Counted from the first letter of the stretch, positions 1-9,564 are shown. The stretch: DNA of 64,000 nucleotides from Fortiea sp. LEGE XX443 (GCF_015206815.1 NZ_JADEXZ010000006.1:1-64000), one strand, 5' to 3'. Notes: generated from the sequence alone by a model not told the origin. Program-made: numbers and translations.

Positions 1-136
1 CCCCTTGTGGGCAAAAGCCCCCTTGCTCCTTTTCTCCCTTGGTTGTTCGCGTAGCGTCCCGTAGGGAAGCCCCACCCCTTGTGGGTGGTTTTTCTCCCCT
101 GCTCCCTGCTCCCCTGCTTTTTTCACGAGGAGTTAG
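1..136. repeat. Repeat-rich region downstream of scyC
   Basis: This edge of the window holds no reading frame that I can support. It contains two copies of a 'CCCCTTGTGGG' motif, a 'GTTCGCGTAGCGTCCCG' palindrome-type repeat, and C/T-rich short tandem repeats ('CTCCCCTGCTCCCTGCTCCCC'-like). A related GTTCGCGGAGCG segment occurs near 18129 and another 'CCCCTTGTGGGCT' near 12659. The next scytonemin gene expected after scyC (scyD) is not visible within these bases. Confidence 0.55.
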
Positions 137-1114
137 TTAACGACCATTAGCAACTAATTCTGGCTCTTTTACTACTGGTACATAGCTCATTCCTCTGTCA
201 AAGGACTTTAGGTTGCCAGCTTTACCTTCTAGAAGGCGTTTAATGTTCATGCTTTCAGCGCCGAAGTCCTCAATCTGGAGTTTGCCGTGTGCTAATTGTT
301 CTCCGTCTTTCCAGAAAGTAATCCGATGCAGTATCAAACCAGAAGCATCAGGGTCAGCAAAAGCATAAGCGGTAGGAATTAGCAGTGCCACAGAACGCTG
401 ATAATAGTCGTAATCTGGATAAAAATATTCTTGTTCTAACAAGTAGTATTTGCTCAAGCTATGAACACGCACCGAGATTTTGACTTTTTGGTTATACTCA
501 TCCAAAAACTCACCCGATGAGCCGCTCACTTCTCCTACAGGACGTACTAAATGCGCCCATTCATTGATATTTTTGACATCTGTTAAATAATTGACTCCGA
601 TTTCTACTGGAGCATCAATATAGATAGTGTCGGTATCGATAAAGTAGCGCCCTTTAGCTGCTGTAGTCCGACCAAGTTTGCGTTCTAAATTAGCTTTGAG
701 AGAACGACACTCAGAAGTATGTACTGTGTGAATTCCTTGCATAATCATTGGTGTTTGTCGTTTTGGATCAACAAAGCTCAACCAATGAAAATACACACCT
801 TCTTCGTCTGTTTTTGGTTCTATATAATTGGGTGGAAAAAGTAAGACGGGATATACTTGGAAGTATTGATTGTACTCAAATCCACAGTGCCACTCAATGC
901 CATAGAATAGTGGGTTTTCGAGTTTCTTCACGTGATAGTAAAGATTATTGTGATAGCCAGATGCAGTTCCGAGCCATGTATCTTCGTCAATTTGCTCTTT
1001 CATCCGACTAAACAATGTCCAGTCATCTAAGTTTTTTAAACTACAAAGATACTCAAAGGCTGTTTCCGGTGAAGTAGCAATATAAGCTGATGTTGCAAAT
1101 GTATTTTTTTCCAT
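137..1114 (-). CDS. scyC: ScyC, scytonemin biosynthesis cyclase
   Basis: ScyC acts third in scytonemin synthesis: it is reported to cyclise the ScyA product into the tricyclic ketone monomer. The call rests on recognisable ScyC sequence and on the scyA-scyB-scyC order. The open frame extends upstream to a TTG, but ATG at 1114 is preferred because a GAGGGG ribosome-binding site lies about 10 bases before it; this gives 325 residues starting MEKNTFATSAY. I see an internal duplication: residues 4-35 and 156-190 share an 'I-x-A/S-P-x-E ... Y-L-x-x-x-K-N-x-x-x-W' pattern resembling the start of SRPBCC/START-type ligand-binding folds. It lies 37 bp after the scyB stop, so co-transcription is likely. 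Confidence 0.88.
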   Translation of the reverse strand: MEKNTFATSAYIATSPETAFEYLCSLKNLDDWTLFSRMKEQIDEDTWLGTASGYHNNLYYHVKKLENPLFYGIEWHCGFEYNQYFQVYPVLLFPPNYIEPKTDEEGVYFHWLSFVDPKRQTPMIMQGIHTVHTSECRSLKANLERKLGRTTAAKGRYFIDTDTIYIDAPVEIGVNYLTDVKNINEWAHLVRPVGEVSGSSGEFLDEYNQKVKISVRVHSLSKYYLLEQEYFYPDYDYYQRSVALLIPTAYAFADPDASGLILHRITFWKDGEQLAHGKLQIEDFGAESMNIKRLLEGKAGNLKSFDRGMSYVPVVKEPELVANGR

Positions 1115-1151
1115 TCGTTTGTCGCCCCTCAAAGTAATAAATCGCTCATTT

Positions 1152-2213
1152 TTACGCAGCAATTTGCTGGTTTTTACTAATTCTGGCTTTCAAAATCCGT
1201 TCTTCTGCTAATCTTTTGGAAGCATCATTAGTAGTAATTTCTTGCTGATGAGCAATGCTAAAAATCTTCAGAAGTGTGTCGTAGATGTTATTTACTTGCT
1301 TAAAAGCTTTTTCTTCTTCATAGCCGATCATTTCGTTATAAACGTTGATAATGCCACCAGCGTTAATTACATAATCAGGGCAGTAGAGAATGTCTTTTTC
1401 TACCAGTCTTTGTCCATGTAAACGTTCATTTTCTAGCTGATTATTAGCAGCACCAGCAATAATTTTGGCTTGAATTAGTGGAATTGTGGTGCTGTTAATA
1501 ATTCCACCCATTGCACAGGGAGAAAATATATCTACATCTAAAGCATAAATTTCTTCTGGCTCTACAACAGTAGCACCAAATAGGTGTTTTATTTCTGCTG
1601 TTTTTTCTGGGTTAATATCAGTAACAAAAAGTTGAATACCATGCTCATGTAGATGCTGACAAAGGTTTTTGCCAACATTACCTAAGCCTTGCACAGCAAC
1701 TCTCATGCCTTCAAGTCTTTGGCTATGCCAACGAAATTCTACAGCAGCTTTAATGCCTAAAAATACTCCTAAAGCGGTGATTGGTGCGGGGCCACCTGAT
1801 TTTTCTTCTACACCAACTACATAATTAGTTTCTTGTTTAATTATGCGGACATCTTGTGGGGTAATATTGACATCTTGACCTGTAATAAAACGTCCTTTAA
1901 GGCTTTCTACAAAGCGTCCATAGGCTCTTAACATTTCTGTTGTTTTATCTTCGGGATTACCAATAATAACTGCTTTCCCTCCACCAGCGGGGATATTGGC
2001 ACAAGCAGCTTTATATGTCATACCCCGACTCAGCCGTAAAGCATCTCTCAAAGCAGCTTCTTCATTAATATAAGGATAGAGCCTTGTAGCTCCCATCGCT
2101 GGCCCTAAGCTAGTGTCATGGATGGCAATAATTGCTCTGATATCAGGATTTTTACCATGACAATAAAGTATTTGCTCGTGACCCATTTCTCTAACAGTTT
2201 CAAATAGCTGCAT
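1152..2213 (-). CDS. scyB: ScyB, leucine dehydrogenase-like tryptophan dehydrogenase
   Basis: This is a Glu/Leu/Phe/Val dehydrogenase-family protein of 353 residues. In scytonemin synthesis ScyB deaminates tryptophan to indole-3-pyruvate, which ScyA then condenses. Visible features are the substrate-binding 'MTYK' (Lys68), the catalytic-type 'GGGK' (Lys80) and the NAD-binding GLGNVG at 176-181. It starts at ATG and is followed 37 bp later by scyC. The 353-bp gap to scyA carries a 131-bp MITE-like element ending 37 bases upstream of the start codon, so the leader of scyB is largely mobile-element DNA. Neighbours make the scytonemin role much more likely than branched-chain amino acid catabolism. 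Confidence 0.92.
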   Translation of the reverse strand: MQLFETVREMGHEQILYCHGKNPDIRAIIAIHDTSLGPAMGATRLYPYINEEAALRDALRLSRGMTYKAACANIPAGGGKAVIIGNPEDKTTEMLRAYGRFVESLKGRFITGQDVNITPQDVRIIKQETNYVVGVEEKSGGPAPITALGVFLGIKAAVEFRWHSQRLEGMRVAVQGLGNVGKNLCQHLHEHGIQLFVTDINPEKTAEIKHLFGATVVEPEEIYALDVDIFSPCAMGGIINSTTIPLIQAKIIAGAANNQLENERLHGQRLVEKDILYCPDYVINAGGIINVYNEMIGYEEEKAFKQVNNIYDTLLKIFSIAHQQEITTNDASKRLAEERILKARISKNQQIAA

Positions 2214-2250
2214 TTTGATTTCTCACATCTTGATTGTGAATTATTTAGGG

Positions 2251-2381
2251 TAAGTAGATCGGTGTTAAAAATTGTCGTTATGACAAGGCAGGAGGCAGAG
2301 GGCAGAAGGCAGAAGGGAAGAGGTTTTCAAGCTACTTTACTTTCCGTTACATAGTTCGGTTTATTTGCACCTTTCTACTTA
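2251..2381. mobile_element. 131-bp MITE-like element, copy 1 (scyA-scyB gap)
   Basis: The segment starts TAAGTAGATCGGTG and ends CACCTTTCTACTTA. These ends form imperfect terminal inverted repeats (11 of 13 positions from AAGTAG). A second copy at 26158-26288 differs by one base in 131. The interior carries a G/A-rich heptamer tract (GGCAGAGGGCAGAAGGCAGAA) and no coding capacity. Both copies are bounded by TA, which would suit a Tc1/IS630-type TA target, but the transposase family is inference. Confidence 0.75.
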
Positions 2382-2506
2382 ATTAGTGATTAATTAATGG
2401 AAAAGAAGGCGGCAAAATTAGCTAAATAGCAAAGGACTAGCTAACTTTGCCATTTTGGTAAGATACAAAACTGGTTAAAGCTGAATATTTGTGGTATGAA
2501 TGTCGA

Positions 2507-2526
2507 CTAAAAAGAAAGCTTTTTAG
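2507..2526. other. Short hairpin in scyA-scyB gap
   Basis: CTAAAAAG and CTTTTTAG form a perfect 8-bp stem around a 4-base loop, about 40 bases downstream of the scyA stop codon on the minus strand. There is no long U-tract after it, so it would be at best a weak terminator or a processing/attenuation site between scyA and scyB. Confidence 0.3.
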
Positions 2527-2566
2527 CCAGCGATCGCCAACGACCTAAAATGCTCCAGCCGGAAGG

Positions 2567-4459
2567 TTAAACTAAGGGAAAGGAAACTTGGTGGGCTGAA
2601 GTTTTAATAATATTTGAGCCGTTGGCTTTGACACCTTGAGCTGCTAAACTCTTGTTCCGTCCACCAGAAGGTGCAGGACGATCAGGATCGATGATAACAT
2701 CGACGACAAAGGGAACTTGAGATGCGATCGCTTGTTTTAGGGCAGCTTCTAAATCAGACTCTCTCAAGACTCCGACTCCTTCTGCACCCATACCACGAGC
2801 AATCATCGCAAAATTAGTTGGGGGAATCTCTGCATCTGCACCTTTTAATCCCAATATTTTCATGCCTTGATGGCACATATTATATCTGGCATCATTGAGG
2901 ACAATCCAAACCGCAGGGATTTTATATTTTACGGCGGTGCTGATTTCGTTATTCATGAGCATCGCCCCATCACCAACAATGGCAACGGCTTTACCTCGAC
3001 AAGCTTGGGCTGCACCAATTACGCCTGTAACAGTATGACCCATTGCACCAACTCCGGTGCTGACTCGATAACGATGGGGTTCGGTAAAGCGCAGACAATG
3101 AGTTGACCAAGTAAAGGAGTTACCGCACTCTGCCAATACTATTGCATCACTACCCTCAACAACTATCTTTTGAATTGCGGCCATCAATACTTCTGGCCGC
3201 ACTGGATAGTCTGAACCAGGTTCAATTGGTTCAGGCTGGGGGTTAGGTAACAACTCAGTAGGACGAGGAGTTTCTGGTAAATGCTTCAGAAGTTCTTGTA
3301 AATAGGCTTTGATATCAGACTGAATCGAGAAAGTATGAGCGTGAGGATAAGCCACTCCTGGTACTTCCGGATCTATGTCTACATGGATGAAGCCTTTGGC
3401 TGGAATCATTGTCGGACTCCAGAAAGAAGTTGGTTCCCCTAGGCGAGTTCCTAGTACGAGGGTGCGGGCTGGCGGTTGTTTTTCCATATACGTAATCACG
3501 GAAGCATCACCACCCAAACCTGTGACACCAACAAACTGCGGATGATTTTCGGGAAAGATGCCTTTCCCACGAGGGGAACACATCACGGCTACCCCTGTTT
3601 TCTCTGCTAGTTTGGAGATTTCGTCAGCTGCATTCCGCGCCCCAAAACCAACCCAGATAGCAAATGATTCTGAGAATAATAACTGTGCAGATTTAGCGAC
3701 TTTTTCTGTTTGAGCAGTAATCTGATAAGCATCAACATCTAGTTGTGGCCAGGAAATGCCTTCTACTAAACTTGTTTGCACAGATGTGGGAATGCTCAAG
3801 TGGGCGACAAATCCTCCTGGTTGGGCTAAACCCAGGGCTAGTTTGCGGAAAACTTGAGGGAGTTGGGCAGCAGACTCGACAGTGATGGCATAGTTAAACA
3901 ATGCACCTGAGGTGAAGATTCCACCACTAGGTAAGGTATAGCTGCTGGTTTCTTGAATCGCCCAGCGTCCGCGTTGCGGTGCTGAGGTGCAAGCCGACAG
4001 CAGAATCACTTTTGCACCTTCACCACGGGCCGCAAATAACCCGGTGAGGGCGTTGGTAATGCCTGGCCCGGCTGTGGTAAATACTACAGTGGGGCGATCG
4101 CTGGCAAAGTAAGCTTCCACAGCAGCAAAAGCCGCACCCGCTTCATGGCGAAAGTTCAGCACTTGCATTTTACTGTTTGATAGGGCATTCCATAGGCTGG
4201 CCATTGCACCCCCAGCAATACCAAAGGCACTGCTTATACCTAAATTAACCAGCATTTGGGCGATCGCTTCCGCAACTGTGAGCGTAGAGATAGCATCGTT
4301 GGGTAACAAAGTTTGAGCCACCCTTTGATGCTCCAAATGGTCAAGTTGGTGTGAATCTCTTGACGGAGATTCTATATATTTTGTACTGTTTGTAGGCAAT
4401 TTTTGATATACCTCAGTAGTAACTTGCTGAGAATTAGAATCAGTATAATTTTGACTCAT
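2567..4459 (-). CDS. scyA: ScyA, ThDP-dependent acyloin synthase (acetolactate synthase-like)
   Basis: ScyA is a thiamine-diphosphate enzyme of the acetolactate synthase family that couples indole-3-pyruvate with p-hydroxyphenylpyruvate in scytonemin synthesis. The three-domain architecture is complete: an N-terminal pyrimidine-binding domain with the catalytic Glu (about residue 106, 'FRHEAG'), a central domain, and a C-terminal pyrophosphate-binding domain with GDG at about 496-498 followed by the Asn-containing Mg/ThDP motif. I chose ATG at 4459 (630 residues); a GTG nine bases upstream with GGGA before it is an alternative. The first ~50 residues look like an unconserved polar extension. 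It opens the scyABC set; the 900-bp upstream gap should hold its promoter. Confidence 0.9.
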   Translation of the reverse strand: MSQNYTDSNSQQVTTEVYQKLPTNSTKYIESPSRDSHQLDHLEHQRVAQTLLPNDAISTLTVAEAIAQMLVNLGISSAFGIAGGAMASLWNALSNSKMQVLNFRHEAGAAFAAVEAYFASDRPTVVFTTAGPGITNALTGLFAARGEGAKVILLSACTSAPQRGRWAIQETSSYTLPSGGIFTSGALFNYAITVESAAQLPQVFRKLALGLAQPGGFVAHLSIPTSVQTSLVEGISWPQLDVDAYQITAQTEKVAKSAQLLFSESFAIWVGFGARNAADEISKLAEKTGVAVMCSPRGKGIFPENHPQFVGVTGLGGDASVITYMEKQPPARTLVLGTRLGEPTSFWSPTMIPAKGFIHVDIDPEVPGVAYPHAHTFSIQSDIKAYLQELLKHLPETPRPTELLPNPQPEPIEPGSDYPVRPEVLMAAIQKIVVEGSDAIVLAECGNSFTWSTHCLRFTEPHRYRVSTGVGAMGHTVTGVIGAAQACRGKAVAIVGDGAMLMNNEISTAVKYKIPAVWIVLNDARYNMCHQGMKILGLKGADAEIPPTNFAMIARGMGAEGVGVLRESDLEAALKQAIASQVPFVVDVIIDPDRPAPSGGRNKSLAAQGVKANGSNIIKTSAHQVSFPLV

Positions 4460-5375
4460 TGCTTTCACTTGATTCCCGATACTTGCACAAAGCTCTTGAA
4501 TATGAACTTAGATAATTAGCGATACATAGCACTAAAAAACTTGTTGCTTATCTTACGGACATGACCAAGCTGATTTGACAGTAGATGTTTGTGCGGCTTT
4601 TCAGTTCAGTAAAAAAATGTTGAGAAAGTGGAGAAAATTAAAGCAGTACCTATGGAAACCAGAGTAAGGGAAATTAATACTTATTGGCAATGAAAAATTT
4701 TTTGATGCCGTTACCAATTTTTTCGCAGTTGTGGTATTTGCTAAACTGCTAAGTTGCATAAATCTTGCGTTAATTAGCAAGTTGTGTCACATTAAACTTA
4801 AATAAATTAATATGATTTTTTACATCAAGTAAGCTAACAATCATTCAAATTGCATCCCATAACTATGCAAATTAAAGGCAAATTATTTTACTTCCGTGTC
4901 TAGCATTATGTAGTTGATTATGTGGCTTTTTGCTTATTTTTTAGTGCTATTAGCCACCAAGTGATATTTATTCAATTTCTCAATCAAAGCCCTATCTTAT
5001 GGAAGATGGCGCAGCAATGCTTATAAAAAAATTGAAAACATAATGTATTTCTTTCGGCGGATAGAAAATTAGATTTTTCTATATTAGATTCCTGGGTGAG
5101 TTAAGAAAAATTAAGAGGATTAACTTATGAGCAAAAACTGGCTGATTTAAGCTAAATCTTCTCAAACGCTGCATAACTGGATTTTAGTCAAAAAGAAGGG
5201 TGTTGTAAGTTGGGTGTCGGGTGTCGGGGAAATTAGTGGGGGCTTGAACCCTATTGGCTCTGAGGTGGGGTGTACAAAAAGAAAGTTTTTTCTTCTCCCT
5301 TCACACCCCACACCCTAGTTTTAGTCAAAACAGAGCTAAAGAAGGTCGGATATTTTTAGTAGAAATATCTTTGAA
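4460..5375. other. Long gap between scyA and divergent regulator region
   Basis: This 916-bp AT-rich stretch has no supportable gene. It must contain the scyA promoter (minus strand), but no promoter could be pinned down by eye. Near 5207-5335 there are G-rich near-repeats ('GGGTGTCGGGTGTCGGGG', then 'CACACCCCACACCC'). The length is compatible with the loss of an upstream gene: the sensor-kinase remnant at 5376 sits at its right edge. Confidence 0.4.
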
Positions 5376-5585
5376 ATGTTTAACTGTTTAGAAGATCAAG
5401 GTAAAACATTTAGCTGTGCTTTTGTGCGAGATAAGAATATTGGAATAGTAGAGTTAAGCGTTCAAAAGTGGATAAAGGAATTAAGAGATACAAACGATAA
5501 TTTGCAACATCAGGTTGCTAAACTCAAAGAAACAAAGGTAAAACTTGAAACATCTTTATCTCTACTTAATTCCACACTATTATAA
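5376..5585 (+). pseudogene. Probable remnant of a PAS/GAF histidine kinase
   Basis: A 69-codon frame whose second half is a coiled coil ending 'LKETKVKLETSLSLLNSTLL'. This is the linker that in cyanobacterial sensor kinases immediately precedes a PAS domain ('...SLSLLxATLESTADGI'), but here it stops at TAA right at the domain boundary and the DNA after it does not continue the domain. It lies just upstream of the receiver-AraC regulator on the same strand. In Nostoc punctiforme the equivalent position beside the scytonemin genes is held by a sensor kinase (Npun_F1277) next to regulator Npun_F1278, so I infer a decayed kinase. A small functional coiled-coil protein cannot be excluded. Confidence 0.5.
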
Positions 5586-5721
5586 TCGACAGCAATGAGT
5601 ATTGAGTATTTACAACTCAAAATTCCTAGCTTGGAATGACAAAGAATTTGCTGTAAGTAATTAGTTTTATCCCTGTTTAAGGCTCAAAAAAGAATTACTA
5701 CCAAATGTTAATAACAGAACA

Positions 5722-6540
5722 ATGATTTCTAAATCATCAAAAACAATACTCGTCATTGAAGATGATAGTGTTACCCGTAATCTTTACTTAAAAGGTCTTA
5801 AGTTAGAAGGTTTTGACGCTATAGGTGCTGAAAATGGTTTAGTGGGTATTCAAAAAGCACAAGAGAATTTACCTGACTTGGTGGTTTGCGATATTATGAT
5901 GCCTCATTTAGATGGTTACAGTGTTCTGAATGCGTTACATCAAAATCCGCTAACAGTAGGTATTCCTTTCATTTTTCTGTCTGGTAGTGACACTAGAGCA
6001 GATATTCGTAAAGGTATGGAATTAGGCGCAGACGACTATATTACCAAACCTTCTACACTGGACGAATTGCTCAAAGCGATCGCTACTCGACTACGAAAGC
6101 AAGCCTCTCTCAAAAATTGGTGCAATAATATAGTCCAGAAATCTCCACAATCAGTAACAGTAGAGCAGAATCCAGCTATCACTCCTGATTCTACGTCGAT
6201 TTTTCCCGCTATTCCGCAATTAAAAGATGTTTTTGACTTTATTGAAGCTTATTTCCGCCAAGGAATTACTTTAAGTGATGTGGCTGAGGCGGTTGGTTAT
6301 TCACCTGCTTACTTAACTAATCGAGTCGCAAAACGAACGGGAGAAACTGTCAACAACTGGATTGTTAAACGTCGGATGGCGGAAGCTCGTTGCTTACTCA
6401 AAAATACTGATGAGACAGTTGAACAAATTGCGAGAGTATTGGGCTATCAACATGTATGTCATTTCTCGCGCCAATTTCGCCAACATCATAATTTACCTCC
6501 CCATGCTTGGCGATTGTGTTCTAGAAATAAAGAACTTTGA
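5722..6540 (+). CDS. Response regulator with AraC-type DNA-binding domain
   Basis: The 272-residue protein has an N-terminal receiver domain (acidic pair in 'VIEDDS', phospho-acceptor Asp57 in 'VVCDIMMPHLDG', Lys109 in 'DDYITKP') and a C-terminal AraC/XylS helix-turn-helix pair (about 170-270, with 'GYSPAYLTNRVAKRTG' and 'RVLGYQHVCHFSRQFRQHH'). It is therefore a DNA-binding transcription regulator controlled by phosphorylation. It is divergent from scyABC and positioned like Npun_F1278, a regulator reported as essential for scytonemin synthesis in N. punctiforme; assignment as the scytonemin activator is inference from context. Its expected partner kinase appears only as a fragment upstream. 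Confidence 0.88.
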   Translation: MISKSSKTILVIEDDSVTRNLYLKGLKLEGFDAIGAENGLVGIQKAQENLPDLVVCDIMMPHLDGYSVLNALHQNPLTVGIPFIFLSGSDTRADIRKGMELGADDYITKPSTLDELLKAIATRLRKQASLKNWCNNIVQKSPQSVTVEQNPAITPDSTSIFPAIPQLKDVFDFIEAYFRQGITLSDVAEAVGYSPAYLTNRVAKRTGETVNNWIVKRRMAEARCLLKNTDETVEQIARVLGYQHVCHFSRQFRQHHNLPPHAWRLCSRNKEL

Positions 6541-6617
6541 TCAATTTTAACAAGGAAGGCGATCGCTGCAATTACAGTACTTTTTAATGCAAGAGCGCAA
6601 AACCTTGCGCCCTTACA

Positions 6618-6809
6618 ATGTGGTGCATTTACCTAAAACAACATAATAGAGACATTAATGCTGCAATTAATCTTAAAAACGAAGGTTTGCGCGCTTCTGC
6701 CCTTGGAGGCGATGTAAGACTAAAGTCTTGTGTACGTAAAAAATCTACGAAGACCAAGGCAATCCCCAATGAATTGGGAAGCTTACACTTTATTGTCAGG
6801 TTAGTGTAG
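6618..6809 (+). pseudogene. Degraded IS200/IS605-type tnpB C-terminus
   Basis: The frame reads '...HNRDINAAINLKNEGLRASALGGDVR...' and ends '...NELGSLHF...', which is the conserved tail of TnpB (the 'HxRDxNAAxN' motif with the last RuvC Asp, then 'EAGSPxF'). Only the last ~55 codons remain; the zinc-finger Cys positions before the motif are lost and no TnpA or 5' part is visible. It is a dead insertion-sequence remnant. Confidence 0.75.
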
Positions 6810-6833
6810 GTAGTTCACAAAATATTCTAAATC

Positions 6834-6993
6834 ATACCAATTTAAAAAAAGAATGCGACAGATGCGTAGGTTGGGTAGTAGCTTGCTTCCCGAAGGGTAC
6901 GAAGTGAAACCCAACATCTACAAGGTTTTAAGGCGTTGGGTTGAGGGACGAAACCCAACCTACATCTGTAGCGATCATTCTTCAAATTGGTAT
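6834..6993. mobile_element. 160-bp MITE-like inverted repeat (ATACCAATT ends)
   Basis: The left end ATACCAATTTAAAAAAAGA and the right end (reverse complement ATACCAATTTGAAGAATG) form long terminal inverted repeats that continue through 'GCGACAGATG..TAGGTTGGGT'. The middle contains further 'AACCCAAC' inverted copies. No protein frame is credible. A single end related to this element appears at 24501-24532, and a smaller element with the same 9-base ends lies at 31263-31351. Confidence 0.65.
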
Positions 6994-7060
6994 CAGAATC
7001 TTGCTTGGCGATCGCACTAAAAATTTTCGGTATGTAAACTCTTATCATGATGAATTGCCA

Positions 7061-7094
7061 AAAACCCCCTGATAAATCAATCAGGGGGTTTTTA
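7061..7094 (-). terminator. Rho-independent terminator of clpC
   Basis: A 9-bp G/C-rich stem (CCCCCTGAT / ATCAGGGGG) with a 6-base loop and flanking A and T runs lies just after the clpC stop codon on the minus strand. It gives a stem followed by TTTTT in the clpC direction. Confidence 0.85.
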
Positions 7095-7119
7095 CTTTCA
7101 CAGTGATGGAGCGTCAAAA

Positions 7120-9564
7120 TTAGCAAGCATTCGCCAAGAGTAACTCACGGGTATCTGACTTGCGGATTTTAACTTGACCGTCGTCGTCTACATCTACAAT
7201 AGCTGTATCGCCATTGCTGATTTCACCAGATAGCAGTGCTTCAGCTAGGGAATCTTCCAACAGGCGCATAATTGCCCTACGCAAAGGTCTTGCACCATAG
7301 CTGGGGTTATAACCTTCGCGTACCACCAATTCTTTGAATGCTTCGGTGACTTCGAGGATAATACCTTTTTCTGTCAAGCGGTTAGCAACATCGCGGAGCA
7401 TGATGTCAGAAATTTGCTTGACTTCATCCTTAGTTAGTTGAGTGAAGACGATAATTTCATCTAATCGGTTGAGGAACTCAGGACGGAAGTAAGCTTTCAT
7501 CTCCTCATTAACTAAGTTGCGAATCCGATGATAGCTGGCTTGGGCTTGATTATCAAATTCAAAGCCTAAACCACCGCCACCTTTTTCAATCACCTTAGAA
7601 CCAATGTTAGAAGTCAGGATGATTAAGGTGTTCTTGAAGTCTACCCGCCGACCTTTAGCATCGGTGAGTTGACCGTCATCCAAGATTTGCAGCAGCATAT
7701 TAAAGACATCGGGGTGCGCTTTTTCGATTTCGTCGAACAGCAGCACTGTGTATGGTTTGCGCCGTACAGCTTCGGTGAGTTGTCCGCCTTCATCGTAGCC
7801 AACGTAACCAGGAGGCGAACCAATTAGTTTAGATACGGTGTGGCTTTCCATGTATTCAGACATATCGAACCGAATCATGGCTTCTTCTGCACCGAAGAAA
7901 TAGCCTGCTAAGGCTTTGGCTAATTCTGTTTTACCAACTCCTGTAGGGCCGGAGAAGATAAAGCTGGCGATTGGACGTTTGGGATTCTTTAACCCAACTC
8001 TGGCACGCCGGATGGAACGGGAGACAGATGTAACCGCTTGTTCTTGACCTATTAACCGTTCATGGAGGGTATCTTCTAAGTGCAACAGCAACTCTGATTC
8101 CGATTCAGTCAGTTTATTGACTGGGACACCAGTCCAGGAGGCGACAATTTGAGCAATGTCTTCTTCGTCAACAATGGGGATAGAAATAGTTTGTTCTGTG
8201 TGTAACTCAGCTTCAATTTCTAATTCTTTATCGCGGAGTTCACCTGCTTTGTCAAAGTCTTGAATTCTAACAGCTTCATGTTTAGCTTTGGTGACACTTG
8301 TCAATTGACGCTTCAGTTCCTTGTTGGCAGAAATCTGGGAGTTCCGCAACCGGACACGAGAACCAGCCTCGTCAATTAAGTCTATGGCTTTATCTGGCAA
8401 GAAGCGATCGCTAATATAACGATCTGACAACTGGGCGGCTGCTAACACGGCTGCATCAGAAATTTCTACTTTGTGATGCTGTTCATAAGCGCCACGCAAG
8501 CCGTAGAGTATCTGAATGGTTTCCTCAACTGAGGGTTCACCGACCAAAATAGGTTGGAAACGCCGTTCTAAAGCAGCATCGCGTTCGATGTGCTTGCGGT
8601 ATTCATCAATAGTCGTAGCACCAATACACTGAAGTTCACCCCGCGCTAGGGCTGGTTTGAGGATGTTGGCTGCATCTAAGCCGCCTTCTGTACCACCTGC
8701 ACCTACGAGGGTATGAATTTCATCAATCACGAGGATGATATTACCGACCGAGCGGATTTCATCCATGATTTTTTTTAGGCGTTCTTCAAAATCACCACGG
8801 AAGCGAGTCCCTGCAACTACTAAGCCCATATCTAGGCTAATGACTTGTTTATTCAACAACAGTTCAGGAACATCTTGGTTAACAATACGTTGTGCTAAAC
8901 CTTCTGCGATCGCAGTTTTACCAACTCCTGGTTCGCCAATCAACACAGGATTATTTTTCGTCCGGCGACCGAGAACTTGAATAGCACGCTCAATTTCTTT
9001 TTCTCGACCAACTACAGGGTCTAGCTTGCCTTCTTGGGCGAGTTTGCTCAGATTTCTGCCAAACTCTTCTAGGGTTAGTGCTTGCCGGTTCCGCCGTGAA
9101 CCATTGCCACCCACAGACACATTATTGCCATCTTCACCCAAACGACGCAGGACAGCAGTCCGAATCAGCCTGAGGTCAACTCCCAGATTTTGCAGTACCT
9201 TGGCCGCAACACCTTCACCAGCTTCGGTTAATCCCAAAAGCAAGTGTTCTGTGTTGATGTAGTTATGTCCTAGACTATGAGCTTCTTTAAACGATTGCTC
9301 GAAGAGGTTTTTCACCTTCGGCGTAAAAGGAATTTCTGGTGGTACAAATCCAGAACCTCTACCAATAATTTTTTCAACTTCCCGTCGTGCTTCTTTGAGG
9401 GTAACGCCCAACTCGTTCAGCACTTTGGCAGCAACTCCCGATCCTTCTCCAATTAAACCCAGGAGAATTTGTTCCGTTCCTACGAAGTTGTGTCCCAGGC
9501 GACGTGCTTCCTCCTGAGCGAGCATGATTACTTTAATTGCTTCGGAAGTGAAGTGTTCAAACAT
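7120..9564 (-). CDS. clpC: ClpC, Hsp100 AAA+ chaperone of the Clp protease
   Basis: ClpC unfolds substrates and feeds them to ClpP; in cyanobacteria it is an essential cytosolic chaperone. The sequence shows the Clp N-domain repeats (start '[14 protein letters not shown]'), first AAA+ module with Walker A GEPGVGKT, a UVR motif in the middle region ('[16 protein letters not shown]'), second AAA+ module with GPTGVGKT and sensor-2 'YGARPLRR'. I chose ATG at 9564 (814 residues) because it matches the family N-terminus; an in-frame ATG at 9621 would add 19 residues ('[10 protein letters not shown]...') of atypical sequence. An AAGGGAG stretch precedes the chosen start, at rather long spacing. A strong terminator follows. 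Confidence 0.96.
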   Translation of the reverse strand: MFEHFTSEAIKVIMLAQEEARRLGHNFVGTEQILLGLIGEGSGVAAKVLNELGVTLKEARREVEKIIGRGSGFVPPEIPFTPKVKNLFEQSFKEAHSLGHNYINTEHLLLGLTEAGEGVAAKVLQNLGVDLRLIRTAVLRRLGEDGNNVSVGGNGSRRNRQALTLEEFGRNLSKLAQEGKLDPVVGREKEIERAIQVLGRRTKNNPVLIGEPGVGKTAIAEGLAQRIVNQDVPELLLNKQVISLDMGLVVAGTRFRGDFEERLKKIMDEIRSVGNIILVIDEIHTLVGAGGTEGGLDAANILKPALARGELQCIGATTIDEYRKHIERDAALERRFQPILVGEPSVEETIQILYGLRGAYEQHHKVEISDAAVLAAAQLSDRYISDRFLPDKAIDLIDEAGSRVRLRNSQISANKELKRQLTSVTKAKHEAVRIQDFDKAGELRDKELEIEAELHTEQTISIPIVDEEDIAQIVASWTGVPVNKLTESESELLLHLEDTLHERLIGQEQAVTSVSRSIRRARVGLKNPKRPIASFIFSGPTGVGKTELAKALAGYFFGAEEAMIRFDMSEYMESHTVSKLIGSPPGYVGYDEGGQLTEAVRRKPYTVLLFDEIEKAHPDVFNMLLQILDDGQLTDAKGRRVDFKNTLIILTSNIGSKVIEKGGGGLGFEFDNQAQASYHRIRNLVNEEMKAYFRPEFLNRLDEIIVFTQLTKDEVKQISDIMLRDVANRLTEKGIILEVTEAFKELVVREGYNPSYGARPLRRAIMRLLEDSLAEALLSGEISNGDTAIVDVDDDGQVKIRKSDTRELLLANAC

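Noticed and set aside
137-1162. Start of ScyC at the upstream TTG (1162)
   Set aside because: It would overlap scyB and lacks a ribosome-binding site; ATG at 1114 has GAGGGG before it and matches the family start.
6842-7126. 94-codon minus-strand frame
   Set aside because: It runs through a MITE-like inverted repeat and the clpC terminator and has no family resemblance.
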